Assembly: GCA_026874595.1 (NCBI GenBank)
Contig: CM049314.1
Span: 4,996,229-5,060,228 of the forward strand
Direction of reading: 5' to 3'
DNA length: 64,000 nucleotides
Source of the DNA: Sipunculus nudus
Taxonomy: Eukaryota > Annelida > Sipuncula > Golfingiida > Sipunculidae
The position numbers were made by a program, and so were the translations under genes. Each line of letters opens with the position of its first letter. Position 1 is the stretch's first letter. Below are positions 22,791-35,500 of this stretch, one piece after another. The notes below the pieces were generated by a model, which did no database searches, was not told where the DNA came from, and saw only the letters and a program-made list of their open reading frames with translations.

Positions 22791-25551
22791 CTCAGAATTA
22801 AGAAATCTTGAACAAAGAAGCTTGATACCAAACTCAGGTTGTGCCAGGGTTGGGGTCAAATACGTATTAGTATTTAAATACAATCAAAGTGTGAACTTTT
22901 TTTGTATTTGTGATGTGCAAAATGATAATTTTGTATTTTTATTTGATCTCAGTATTTGATGTATTTGATCAAATAATGTACAAATACATATTTATAAATA
23001 AATATTCATATCTGCCATAATTTTGGAAATTTAACTACTACCTAACTTTTGAACAACCCAAAAGGCAGTATCAGGCCAAGTGTTTCACTTCTTCCTGATG
23101 TCTGCAATCACAAATGTGCCTGGACAATTAAATGCTTAGACACTGTGCTCATGGTCCATAACTGCTCATGGCCTCTGCCTCACCGGGTTATTCAGTGGCA
23201 AGGGTCAGAACAGGGAAAGCGTTCCATCCGCAGTGCTGCTGTCTTTCAGACAACAGGTTTGAGGAACTTATGTTCCTGCATTGCAACAGGGAATTTATTA
23301 AGACTTTCTAGAATAAAGATGTCTTTCAGGCAGTAGGTTTTTGGCATTAATGTTGCAACAGGAATGATTTTTTAAACTTTGTAGAATATAGAAGGACTCT
23401 GATCTGAGTGATCTCTAAAAGTACACAAGTATGATTAGACATTCTGAATATTTATGGTGCTCCAAATTAATAATTTACTGTATAACCTACATTTATGTAT
23501 TTGTATTTGATGTTGTACAAGTCATGCGAGCAAACACTAAAGATAAGTCTGTTTTTACTCTTAGCTTAATTCCTTAGGTGCACACATGTAGGATTATTAC
23601 ATATACCTGTTTTAGCAAACATATAGGCCTCTACATCATTCAAGGCAATGTACAGGTCTTTGTCTGGCCAGAAGTTACATTCTCCTAAGCAACTCATTAA
23701 AAGGTGGGTAGAAGGGAATTGATTTTTATGATGATCAATTAAAAATTCCCAACTGATTCCCAACAATAAATAATACTGGGTCATTATCTAGAATAACCTT
23801 ATTAACCTTTCTTATGTTTACACTTTCAAATTTGTGGAAGATTAAAATTAATTTTTTTTTATAAAGCTAATATAACCATCTTGCAGATTAAATTTTTTTA
23901 AAAGCTAATATAACTGTCTTGCAGAAAATATGATGTAAAAAGTAATTTCAGGTGGAGTATAACTTTTTGGAACCTAAAATATTGTTACATTATATAATGA
24001 ATTATTACCATGATGAAAAGAAATTGCAGAAAATATCTGTACAATCAATGTACTGTGCTGACATCTCTTGACTGTTCAAATAACAAGTCTTGGGGGAAAC
24101 ACCTTTAACTGGTTGATTAAATAATAACAATAATGTTAATAATAATAATAATAATAATAACACTGTAATAAGCATATTTATTTAAGATATGCATTGCTAA
24201 AATGGTAGATAAACATTCTGATCATATGTCAAATGCAGAAACACTTTGTTGTCAGAATTGAGAAAATCAATATGGTGAGCTGAAACCAATCTAGATTCAG
24301 TAGAGACTGAATGTCAAAAGTAGGATACTGTATGCCAGGTAGAATGCCCAACTGGACTTCAATTTGTCATGAAACATAACATATCTTTATTTTCTTTTGG
24401 TTTAAAAAACAATACAACATTAGTTTAAGGCACAAATCGATCACAGACTGGAGCATAACCGATACAGGCAAACACAAAGGAAAACATACATATACTTTAT
24501 AAGTTAAAACATAGTATATGTGATTAATAATTACATGCAGAAAGACATGTAATATATCTTATATACATACAAACTGAAGTTTAGTTATAGTGTTTACCCA
24601 TATAAAATTTGCATGTTATACCCTGACACTTGGCAATTTTACCAGATTTAACAAGGGACCCAAGTGGGTAATGCTTTGAGAGTTACAACACCTCTGTTAT
24701 GCAGTTGCAATAAAACTATTGTCCACAGTGCTCAGGTGCAAGGACTCCATGGATTAGGAGAAGATGGAGGGAGTTACAAACACCCTTGCTCATTGTAAAG
24801 GATATGAAATTTAATTCAACATGCATGAAGTTCACAAAAAGTTTATTCATAATAATTAAACATTTTAAAACAGGCAGAATATGGAAAACAAAGCAAATCA
24901 CTTTCCCTTTCTACAGAGGCAGGAAAATAATGCAAGTTTGAAGGAACTTCAGCATCATTTCTATTGCCATTGTTGCTTAATATTTACGGAAACAACTCTG
25001 GATTATTTTAACAGCATGTCTATCTGTAGAATCATTAAATGCAAGATACCAGGGTATTAAAATTTATACTTTGCTGCATAGTGAGATAGAGTGAGTTAAT
25101 AAAAATTATTTTGAATGCCCATTTATCACAGATTTTCTCTCACGAAAGCCGATATATTTGTTCACAAAGGAGACTGAACACATGGCCTTTTTATGAAGAT
25201 GCTGATTGAAGTACATAAAACTCACACCTTTGAGGCAGTTGTGCTCCCTCTACAGCGAAATTCTGGATCCGCCACTGCATTTGAGATAATCAAGTTACAA
25301 ATATACTTTCTAATTGTAGATAATTAGATATTTTTATTGTTTAATACATATCTACAATAAGTAAGATATCTTAGTTAAAATACATTAAACCATCATATTG
25401 TTTGCCTAATAAGGCCACTGGAAAATAGTGTAATTAAAAACATATCCCAATTTCTATTATTCATATGCTGCACCAAATCAAGTCTCCTTTATTGAATTAT
25501 TCATGATTCTTAGTAAAATACACTTCAAATTTTCAGTCATTGTTCTCTGTT

Positions 25552-25606
<55 letters not shown>

Positions 25607-26344
25607 TATGCCAAACACTGAAGTTGAACCTTTCAGTTAAACTAGTACCGCTGTACCGGTACATCTTTATAATATGTCATGAAGAATTTTTTGGGTAATC
25701 AAAGGTTGTTTTATTCCTTTGCATCACATGCTTTATATATAGGCTGCAATGAAATGTAAAATTGAAAAAAAAAAACATCTTGGTGACTGTGACAAGTAAG
25801 GTTAATAAAAATATCAAATAATCTACAATTTAAAGATGAAATTATGTCATTAGCCCTGAGACTCACATATACTAGTATTAATCCCAAAGAATAATCAATA
25901 ATAAATTTGTATTTTTATTGCATATGTAGAACGATGAGCGCTAGCAAGCCGAGCATAATATTTCAATTTCATTTAAAATTCATGCTATCATTTCATACAG
26001 ACAAATACTGGTAATTAACACGTTTGCTTGAACCATACCTGGCAGCCAATATCCGACTCCCGACATCCTGGTTTTAGTCCTTACCTCTAGACTAATGGAT
26101 TCGCATGGGCGGCCGGCGGAATGTTTGACATTTCTTGTTCGACCGGCAACACAAAGGGAATTGATAGATCTATAGAGTTGAATCATGTTCACAATTAGCA
26201 TATCTTAAGATTTAGATGCAGACGGAATATAAGTTTTTTTCTTCTCTTTCTGTCAAAACTCGGAACCTTTGAATGGCCCGTCCTGGACCTTTTTTCAAGG
26301 AAGGTCACTTGTTTACTGTGCTTCTTCAAAACATAATAACTTAC
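22791..26344. other. Gene-free stretch, probable intron or intergenic
   Basis: No coding exon is supportable. It holds an AAT microsatellite near 24139-24160, a TA microsatellite at 25554-25604, and a fragment near 25257-25279 whose minus-strand sequence CAGTGGCGGATCCAGAATTT resembles a hAT terminal sequence. No partner end was found. Confidence 0.4.
25554..25604. repeat. (TA)n microsatellite
   Basis: About 25 uninterrupted TA/AT dinucleotides. Confidence 0.95.
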
Positions 26345-26560
26345 CAAGACTGCTGCAATGGTACACTGAACCATGTGTCACTCTGAGAGTTCGAAGCTTC
26401 TTGTAAATCTGTGGCGCAAACCAATTAAAATACAATTTTCCCAGTTGTATAGTGATGCAGTCGACTCCCTGGTAGGCTATAGATTGGTGTCAGCTTCGAA
26501 AACTAAAGCGCCATCTGTAGGGGAAAAGGCGTCAACTGTATTAGCAGCCAAATATGTGTG
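26345..26560 (-). other. Candidate 5' noncoding exon, perhaps of the zinc-finger gene
   Basis: On the minus strand, CAGCAGTCTTG is followed by GTAAGTTATT, a strong donor match, at 26345/26344. The preceding 200 bp is less AT-rich than its surroundings. It lies upstream of, and on the same strand as, the acceptor at 15588. The link is inference; the left border of the exon is not known. Transcript data would decide. Confidence 0.3.
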
Positions 26561-27100
26561 CGCCTTCAACACGAGCCACATGCAACATTTAAAATATGCA
26601 CATACATAAAATTAAATTCACTTTTTTAAGTTTATTTATAACACATGCGAATCTTGACTGAAACTGTAAATCGTGTAAATTATGTTTGATCTAATATAGG
26701 TAGATAAGAAAAAACGAAATGTTGAAATGAATTTGGTATCAGTGGATATAGGAAATTTGATGAAAATCAATATTTGTTCCTTATGTGATTTGAAGTCTTG
26801 ATTAGTTTCAGAGACATTTAAGAAAAACAGCTCTTGTATTTTTGAGAACTGGGCCCAGAATGCCCCCCCCCTTAAAAAAATAAACTGACCAACAGCTGCA
26901 AGCCAGTCAGGCCTTGTGTGACTTATAATTAATTGACCCCATGCCAGCTGTGAAAAAGTTGCCCCCCACCCACCCACCCAACAGGGTGGGATGGGTTTCT
27001 CAAGTGTACTGATTAATTAATGCTTTCATGCTCTTCCTGGTATTGGTTAATTTGATTCTTCTTTACACTGTTCGAGAAGAGGAAAATTCTCAGCTTGGGG
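26561..27100. other. Gene-free stretch
   Basis: Nothing supportable, apart from C-rich runs near 26863-26872 and 26961-26980. Confidence 0.45.
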
Positions 27101-27104
27101 CCAG

Positions 27105-27372
27105 AAGTTATAAATAGGGGGTTGTGTTTTAAAGCAGAGAAAGAGATGAGAGAATATTTCAGCGAACACAGAAGCGTGTATGTCAGTTTGATCAGATTTT
27201 CTTCAGATTTGATTCTTGATTTGTGACAAATCTGATTTGGTCTTCAGTTTACTTTCTGGATTGTTACAAGAGCTTTACATTGGACTGTTATTCTCCGAGA
27301 GAATTCGTGTGAACAGTTCGTCAGGTTTATACATTTTAAAGGACTTATCGCTGTGGCAGTGGTGGTATCCAG
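27105..27372 (+). promoter_or_regulatory. Candidate plus-strand promoter and first exon
   Basis: TATAAATA at 27109-27116 is followed by about 255 bp ending in TATCCAG before GTACTTTG, a possible donor at 27372/27373. A TATA box with a spliced leader exon would fit. No downstream acceptor with a coding exon was found. The same arrangement could come from the end of an old LTR-type element, but no terminal repeats or internal genes were identified. Confidence 0.25.
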
Positions 27373-27652
27373 GTACTTTGCACTTTGTTTATTTTACTGT
27401 GTGATTGTATTGATTTGTTGTTATACTGCTGTGATACTGTGTTATTGTATTGATTTAGTGTATTGTAATGTTAAAATACCTTTCAGCATAAGTTGGTAGT
27501 CAGACTTAATTAATTTTTAAATTTCTATAAAGCAAATGTCATGGTAATATATACAGGGTACAAAAATATTCGATTAATTATGGAGCATCGGTCGTTGGTA
27601 TTCTTTCAATCATCGAACTTTATTTTACAACCGATTCCGAAAACTATATGTA

Positions 27653-27655
<3 letters not shown>

Positions 27656-27729
<74 letters not shown>
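27656..27729. repeat. (TA)n microsatellite
   Basis: About 35 TA/AT dinucleotides. It generates spurious IYIYIY-type frames. Confidence 0.95.
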
Positions 27730-27732
<3 letters not shown>

Positions 27733-28579
27733 CAACTGGCCCATTCTCATGCAGCTTTTGTTTCACATTTCAGGAGCTGTGTTAAGAGGAAGGATACACT
27801 CAACAAATATTGAACATTTAATAATATAAGGGTTTATAATGAATATAAAAATAATATTATTCTCTAAACATGTCGAAGGGTTGTATGACACATATTTTAG
27901 ATAAGAATCGATATCAATTCACTAGAGTAATTTCCATTGTACTGATACTTGGGGTTTTTGAAAATATTATTAAAATAACGATATTATGTGTAAACATCAT
28001 TTTAAGCACAACATCCCTGCAAAACTATAGTGTTTATATTTTTTTCACGATTATGACAACCAATTAAGTCCCAAACAAGCCTACACACATAACTATCTAC
28101 ATAGGTGATAACAACGTAAGGTGAAATAATTATAGGACAATAATTATTGGGGCACACGGATGTGGGTTAATGCACCGCGCTCTCCTGGCCTGGCCTTTTT
28201 TTATTGGTTATGATCTTGCTACAATTTTAGGATTCGTTTATGTCCTTTATGGCCGTTAATCTGAAATTATTCACGCAGGTAGGCCAGTATTAAGAGGCTT
28301 AGGCATTTAAATGTAACTAATATCCTGAAATGAAACTTGACGGTTATATAGCCTACAATTTAGCCTTAATTATAAATTACTTCTATCTTACTTTTTATAT
28401 TCGAAAATTTGGAAAACTTTATACATCAGATATTTTGGATATTACATTGCATATCCTTAGAGATAAGCTTGTAGCCAGTTTTTTGTCATATTTGTGATTC
28501 TACACGGCACACATGTGCACGACCTGATAATATTCGGATAAAGAGATTTTCATAGATAGACGGACGAACGGACAATGTG

Positions 28580-28584
<5 letters not shown>

Positions 28585-28628
<44 letters not shown>
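28585..28628. repeat. (GA)n microsatellite
   Basis: About 21 GA dinucleotides. Confidence 0.95.
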
Positions 28629-29081
28629 CTGGACAAACGACGAGATAGAGATAATGAGAGATAGACTGTCAGAGCAAAACAAAAAGATTGCACCCAACAA
28701 CAAAAATAGCATTAATTCAGTCCTTGTAAGCAAAGAAAAAAAATCGTACCAACAAGTTAAATTTCTGCGCGCTGAAACGGGTCTCGCTCTGCTTGGCCTA
28801 AAACCTTTTTGGACAATGGCATTTCTCAGGAGCAAGGATTGACTGAACATTGGCCTAGTGCACTGACATCTCGTTGTTCATATGTTTATTGTTCACAAAG
28901 AAAACAAAATAGGGCATTCCGTATTAATCACTCCATGCTGAAAGGCCCCCTTGTTGGAAACCAGGTCTTTAGGTCCCAGCATTCCCACGTTGTATTTTAT
29001 TCTATTCTTCATTTAATTGTTGCGAGTCACACGAGCGAGCTGTGTCAGGTGTTGGTACATGGGACCACCTGCCCTGATTAA

Positions 29082-29084
<3 letters not shown>

Positions 29085-29120
<36 letters not shown>
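29085..29120. repeat. (TA)n microsatellite
   Basis: About 18 TA dinucleotides. Confidence 0.95.
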
Positions 29121-29124
<4 letters not shown>

Positions 29125-30032
29125 ATGTATATATTAGTATACGTAGTACTCCAGTTGTACATGTACCTCTTCGTCCGGGGTAATTGTGTGCATTTAAGCA
29201 CAATAAAACCAGAATCCTGCATTGAAGATCAAGTTATACACGTAAACATTCGCTCTGCCCTGTTTGTCCTTCCTTCACTCTACTCAGATAATCAAACTTT
29301 CCTGAATGAAATATATGCATGTTGACATACACACACAGACACCCATATATTACCCAACTGATAAAAGTATATGACAGGGTTTGTATGTCAATGCATGCAA
29401 GTGAATATGTGCATGTTTCTTATCGCAGTAACCTGTTTACAGACAGCGTATGTTCTACACATTATTACACGCGGCCTTTTTGTACGTTTTTTTGTAAAAA
29501 TACGGCATTTATCCGTTTATATTTTTAAATTTTATGCTCTCTTAAATGTTTTAACTTTTGTAATTATCGTAAAATTTGCAATCCACGAAAACAGATACAG
29601 GAAGCAAATTCTAATTATAAGTAAAACATGTTCATATACTTAACGCACTTAATAAAAATATCAAGATGAATGACATATATAACGTGCTAAATACGCTACG
29701 TGTTCATAACTCAAATTAAGTTATTGTATTCCTGTAATATGCCTTGCATATATCAACACTTAAAAACAAATTGCAACTATGATCTAAAGGTATTAAAATA
29801 TTAAATGAAATATAACCATTTCAATCAGTTTAAATTTGCACAGGAAAGTGGCTTAATTATGAACCTATATAATGGTTCAGGTATAAACTAGTATATGACC
29901 AGGTCTACCCGCTGTCTTGAATGCCTCACATAACCAAGGTGCAAACAAACATGCATGTACATATTAAGGAATATATGGACTTTAACTGAGAATTTTTGGG
30001 AAAAAATACGTATAAATTTGTTGTGATTCTAT

Positions 30033-30053
30033 ACACACACACACACACACCAT

Positions 30054-30130
<77 letters not shown>
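30033..30130. repeat. Compound (CA)n(TA)n microsatellite
   Basis: A CA run with one interruption passes directly into about 30 TA dinucleotides. Confidence 0.95.
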
Positions 30131-30133
<3 letters not shown>

Positions 30134-30249
30134 TGTATATTGATGTTGCTGAAACTCAGAGGTTATAATTTCACTATTGGCTGTTATCCCTATGCAGATA
30201 AAGGAAAGTTTGTGGCAGAACTTAAACCCGTCCTCGTAATTCAGTATTA

Positions 30250-30950
30250 AGTAACATGAAGTCTCTGCCGGGGTGACGTCATCCATTCCTAGAAACATTG
30301 CAGTGATTGACCGTGGCTGGGCCAGTTTTCGCGGTTGTATCTGGGGCATTGGTGCCGTGTCCCGGATAAAAGATGGCTTGTCTCTCTTCAGAGTCTACAA
30401 GTATCCGTATATGGTGTCCTGCGGTCCCCTAGTCTCACCTTGCCTTGTCTATTGGCCGCGGTGTGTCTATGTTCTGTATATGGATCAGACATAAGGGCTG
30501 GTAGATTTTTAGGCGTCCCCTGACGCGGTGACGTCGGCTTATCCGCCACGGTTTGGTTGACGTCTGCGTGTTACCATCCCGCCGTGGGCTTTATCAATGC
30601 CGGCGATCGAGCCGGTGACACTGCTCTGTGCCGATCTAGACTGCGGCGTCCAGATTTGGTGCCACGCTACCCGGTGTCGACTCCATCCAGGCCATTACCA
30701 GCCCGCTTGTCTGTAAGAGGTTCCACGTGCCCTTCATTGATCTAGATTTGGTTCTGGTGCAGCCTGTCTTACCTTGGTGGGGCTCTCTCTGACTGTAAGG
30801 TGGGGCAGTCCCATAAACTTAGTACCGCACGATTTGTACCAAATCCCTACAACAATAGACACAGACCTTTCCCGCTGACCCCTTTAGACACGACACCAAT
30901 GGACGGCGGGTGCGGCCGCAAGGTAATCTGCCATCGGTCACAGAAATCAT
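30250..30950. promoter_or_regulatory. GC-rich, CpG-rich island with CRE motifs
   Basis: This 700-bp block is clearly richer in G+C and CpG than the AT-rich flanks. It contains a full cAMP-response element TGACGTCA at 30274-30281 and variants TGACGTCG at 30529 and TGACGTCT at 30558. Open frames exist on the plus strand but have no recognised domain. It may be a promoter, a noncoding RNA exon, or a coding exon of unknown type. I see no TATA box. Confidence 0.35.
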
Positions 30951-31370
30951 ATTAAAACCATAACATTTATATGTATATACATATATATTTTTACAATTTT
31001 ACAGGAGAGATGCCGACCTTGATATTATCAAAAACCCCACGCATGTTTAATGAAGAAAAGTAAATATATTAAGGATAAATCTTGCGTTGAATTTTTATTA
31101 CACCAAGTTGACTTGAATGATTCTCCTAATTTATTATAAAATGCACCTGCGGTATATTAGTATTATTAATCCTTTACTGTCTCCTAGGATGTGCCCGATG
31201 GTTCTTACTCTTAAATACCGTTCGCGGCATATATGATAAAAACGTTTATAAAAAAGAGATAAAAATTATATATTCGGTTCGGTTATATTTGGTTTCACAG
31301 AAGTGAAGAAATTATTTCTAAACTATACATACATATATTTATTTATATTGTAATTTATTTAATTATATTT
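30951..31370. other. Gene-free AT-rich stretch
   Basis: Nothing supportable was seen. Confidence 0.5.
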
Positions 31371-31378
31371 TAATTCAT

Positions 31379-32302
31379 TAGCAGGGGCGGCTCCAGGATT
31401 TAGGAAAAGAGACGTCCAACCTAGGACTTATGACAAACCTGAAAAAAAGCTCCCAATGTCCGGAAAGGGGGGGGGGGAGTAAGAGAAAGTTTATCATGCG
31501 GTAGGTTACCTATTACATTGTCAAGAGATACAGATTACGCGTTATTGAATGTAATAGACTTGGTAAGTAATAATAAAAGCATTGGCTTGTAATAACTCAT
31601 TAAAATAGGACGATTATGTACGAAACTCCTCCTTTTTGGGGTTATTTATCAGCATTGGAGGCGTCATGACAAATCCGTTTGTACCACATATAAACGTACA
31701 CGTTTTGCCTTGGCCTTGCGTGCGCTTTATCGCATGTGTACAAATGTGGCCTATTAGTCTTACTAACATAGTGTTCTGAATTTTGGAAATATCTGGCACT
31801 AATGATATTTAATTTTACCCCAGGTAAGATACGGCCTATTTAAGTAATATACCGCACAATGCTATTTTGCTTGTACCTACGTGTATGAATGATACATGGG
31901 TGTTGTGCTGTATAACAAGCAAATCTGATCAAATGTGTATATTTCCATAGAGCTCTGTAACACAGGGTTGGTATAAACAATTTTCCAACCACCAACTGTC
32001 GAGGATTATGATTGTTGATCATTCTGATAGTATTTTTTTTTATTTCTACTTTTTTACAATAAAACATTAACTGCTTTCATAATTGAATTAAACTGTAAAT
32101 AGTAAAGCCAGATTAAAAGCTTTTGGATTTGGTGACAGATATAATTAATGTGTACATTTAACCAAACAATAAATAAATACATATAGCATAATTATATTTA
32201 GACATTATATGTTTATTTATGTATGTGTAATAGCAACAATGATAAAACGTTCATATAGGGAACAGGAATCTTCAAACCTAAAAATCCTACACCGCCCCTG
32301 CC
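31379..32302. mobile_element. hAT-like non-autonomous DNA transposon
   Basis: The left end reads TAGCAGGGGCGGCTCCAGGA and the right end, on the opposite strand, GGCAGGGGCGGTGTAGGATT, giving imperfect terminal inverted repeats around GCAGGGGCGG. The flanks TAATTCAT (31371-31378) and TAATTCAT (32303-32310) form an exact 8-bp target-site duplication, the hallmark length of hAT transposition. The 924-bp interior has no transposase frame and includes a G-run near 31467-31477. Confidence 0.75.
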
Positions 32303-32489
32303 TAATTCATGTGTAATATTGATGGATATAGTGACGGATAGTTGATATTAGAAAGAGTTGGGGAGGGGGCTAATATAAAAATCCCGCGAAGCAGTACAGG
32401 TGATCTGGAACCCGCTGGGAGAGGGCAGGTGATGGTTGGGAAGGGGGTGTCCCAATCCAACTGTATGGAATGATTTTGAAAATGTCAGT

Positions 32490-32570
<81 letters not shown>

Positions 32571-32850
32571 ATGCTTTTTTTTATAAAACCTGTATTTTCT
32601 ATTTCCTATACGTTTTATGGAACAGTTAATCATCGTTATAGTCAGATCAAGTCTTGCCCATATTTTGAAAAATAGTTTGATATACCAGATAATATTATCA
32701 CACGTTTTAGTCGATCAGCTTAGCGACATGGCCCATGGGTTCTCACTGTTGTTACTTTGTTCGGTTCCCAAATTATTCCAGGACCAAGTATATCTCTCAT
32801 AATATTTCCTCTCATAAACTCCCTAACAAAAGCGTTTATAATGTATAATC
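32303..32850. other. Gene-free stretch
   Basis: Holds the TA microsatellite at 32493-32567 and nothing else that I can support. Confidence 0.5.
32493..32567. repeat. (TA)n microsatellite
   Basis: About 37 TA dinucleotides. Confidence 0.95.
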
Positions 32851-33054
32851 TTAACAACAACAATTTTTGGCCATGACGTTCATGGCGATACATATCTCGG
32901 TGTGTCCTAGCGGATGGTTGAGCTGTTGCGCCTGTGGATGCTGCTGCTCCCCGGTCTCCTCACGTCCTACGCTTACATGCCCCCTGGACACGCTGGTGGC
33001 TGAAACGGGCTCTCTGCTTGGCTTAGTGGCATCTGCGTCTTCAGCTCCATTCAA
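32851..33054 (-). other. Small GC-rich open frame ending in Cys-Cys-Cys
   Basis: It reads 67 codons from ATG, with normal-looking mixed composition (SREPVSATSVSRGHVSVG within) and the C-terminus AKNCCC. The block is GC-rich against AT-rich flanks. The plus strand is open over the same bases, so coding is not proven. A C-terminal CCC can be prenylated in Rab-type proteins, but nothing else here resembles a GTPase. A segment near 32999-33026 resembles 28771-28800, which favours a dispersed repeat. Confidence 0.2.
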
Positions 33055-33060
33055 TATTTA

Positions 33061-34243
33061 ACGCCTAGGGAGCGCCAAGGAAACGGGCCCGAGCCCCTTC
33101 TAACATGAGCGCTCGGAGGGCTTTATACACCTCAGATCAGTTAAACAACGATTTTATAAGCTGTCGATTATAACAACTGGCTATCAGCTTACATTTTATT
33201 ATAATAAGCTTACAAATATATCTTTTCGGATGATCAAATGGTTAATCAGTTTGTTGTCACATATTTAAACCAGACATCCTGTATATAGGCCTCCCTAGGC
33301 CATTAAGATCGGTGTTTCGTTTATGTCTTCACCTTAGAATATACCTACACTAATATAAGAGTTGCGACTTTATTCACATTATTTGAAAGCATGGCCTTTA
33401 TAAAATTAAATGAATGTTTTAGCCAACGATGTATTTGGCTTTTTATCGTCACAATTAAAGGTGATTCGAGAATATCATAACATTTTAATCAAAACATTAT
33501 CTTAATATTTTAGCCATTGATATAACTGAACTTTGCTAGTGATCATTTGAATTACTAGCATTTTATTAGTTATACGTAATTCACGTAATTCCTGTCATTT
33601 CCTGATAGATGGCGCTGTCATAGCCCCTTTGAGAGAAAACGCCATGTTTTTACAGGATATAATTGAAAATGTGGCTTATGACCCTCCCCTTAGGACACTT
33701 GGCATCGTCCCTGACAGTTCAAGAACAGAATGGACATTTCCGAGGATCGTCCACAAAGGAGATGCGTCAGTTATAACATAGGTTATAATGTGTGGCATAT
33801 ACATTGCCTGGCCTCAGGGATATTCACAACATGACCTTGGGTGACTTTTCGAGTTACCGTAATTTATAACATATCTGAGGAACTGCCATGTGAAAGTATT
33901 ATCACACCTTCACTTGAATCACAAATGTTCAGGATCAATGATCAACCCTACGTTGCTTATCGTAGTTTCTGGTGGTCTCCATGTCATCATTCATTGGCCC
34001 CTATCTCTCTCCCTTGGTTGCATTAAAATCCGTGTTTTACTCATCCTTGAATCTCGCTTCAACGCAGTCCATGACTTGTCCTTGGGAGACTCTACTGGAC
34101 ATACGGGGCGAATGCTTGGCTCATTGCTGATACTAACGTTTAGATGGCCATCCGTGTTTGACCCATTGTTGTTTGTTTTGTTTACTCTGCCTTACGTGTT
34201 TGTCTCGATCCCCCCTCAAACTCGAAGTCTCACGGCCATACTC
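33061..34243. other. Gene-free stretch 3' of receptor copy A
   Basis: No exon is supportable. On the minus strand the frame stays open beyond the copy A stop in another phase (about 34020-34170, with SNEP repeated), suggesting that the tail once ran further. A plus-strand frame at 33890-34354 is hydrophobic only because it is antisense to Ser/Thr/Asp-rich sequence. Confidence 0.35.
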
Positions 34244-35379
34244 CTAAGGCTCATTGCCGAATACCTTGGTTTCAATGCAGTCCTGATTCTTGCAGTTGTC
34301 TGTATTTACCTCTTTGCTGGTTCCCCTGATGTTTTCAGTATCGTCACTGTTTAGTTCAGTACTTTCTGTAGTGACCGCTCCAATGTTCGTGTTTGGGTCA
34401 TTGCTGATTCCCTTGATTTCTGCAACGACGTCAGTATTTGGGTCAGTAAAAATTTCACTGGTCGAATTAATATCCAGGTTTTGTTCACCGCTTCGTCTTG
34501 TGATATTCGCACTGACGTCACTTTCTCCATCAGGAATAACTCCACTAGTGACACTGATGTCAGAAGTAGATTCACCTTCCTGTCGGCTTGATGTTAATAC
34601 ATCAACCATTCTCTCTTCGACTCGCAGGCTGATCGTATGTGAATTTACCCTCGACACGGCGACATTTACATCGTATTTCCCAATCACAGTCTGGGATCTG
34701 CAGCTGTTTATCCTTAAGCACAGTCGCCTCTGAAAATTATGTAGATGACCATGAGTGGGTTCCGTATTGTTCAGCTGTACCATTGTTTTAGGTTTTTATT
34801 ACATATTGGCTTGTGTCTCATTTTTAAATACTAAAACTGCGGGAGGGAAGGGTTTATAAATGTAACCACTTGAAGCCGTTTTTAATTTACGGAATAGCCT
34901 AGTACATGTTTAACATAATAAGGCGTCTTGTCCTGCAAACAGAAACATGATGAATCGGCAACAATACTTAATACATGGCTTATACTTTCTGGAAACTACG
35001 CATCATACGTACTTTTTATATGGTATGGTTTAATGTGGTCCCGCATGGTACCATATAGTACAAAAACCACAGCATAGAGGGCGCCCTGAAACGGGTCACT
35101 TATTGTATGAAGCAGCATCAAAGGGAAACTCGTCATCTCCGAAATTTTCGTATATTCTGTAATTATATGTAACGGACATTTATTTATCATGACGCTTATA
35201 TATGTTTTCAAAACAAACTTGTCCTAAAACATGGTTATAATTTCCTGGATGGAGTCCCCCCCCCCCTTTCCCTCCCCACCCGTGGAAAAATCTCAGCTGG
35301 CACAAATGTACCGGTCTCTCATAAATTATTATTAAGGCCCTTGAGGCATGTTTCCGTGGCTACCATTAGAATGATATTG

Positions 35380-35409
35380 CTGTCTGTCATAATTATGACT
35401 GACAGACAG
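35380..35409. repeat. Perfect short hairpin
   Basis: CTGTCTGTCA and TGACAGACAG flank a 10-base spacer. It sits in the copy A intron between exons 11 and 12. Confidence 0.7.
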
Positions 35410-35473
35410 TGATTTTTTTGTGGTAATTGTTTCGTATCCTGAATTTATGACGTTATTACCACTGATCACCTGA

Positions 35474-35500
35474 TGACGTCATTGCTATAGGTCACGTGAC
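35474..35500. promoter_or_regulatory. CRE plus palindromic E-box
   Basis: TGACGTCA (35474-35481) lies 9 bp from GTCACGTGAC (35491-35500), which contains the E-box CACGTG. These match well-known CREB/ATF and bHLH sites. Location inside a pseudogene intron leaves function open. Confidence 0.3.

Larger units (their letters stand above)
27740..30250. other. Gene-free stretch with microsatellites
   Basis: No exon is supportable. It contains a GA tract at 28585-28628, TA tracts at 29085-29120 and 30069-30130, and a CA tract at 30033-30068. Confidence 0.45.

Noticed and set aside
27105-27500. Solo LTR
   Set aside because: A TATA box is present but no paired terminal repeats, target duplication or internal retroelement genes could be identified.
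33890-34733. Hydrophobic plus-strand frames resembling membrane proteins
   Set aside because: They are antisense to the Ser/Thr/Asp-rich tail of receptor copy A, whose splice acceptor and homology to copies B and C fix the coding strand.
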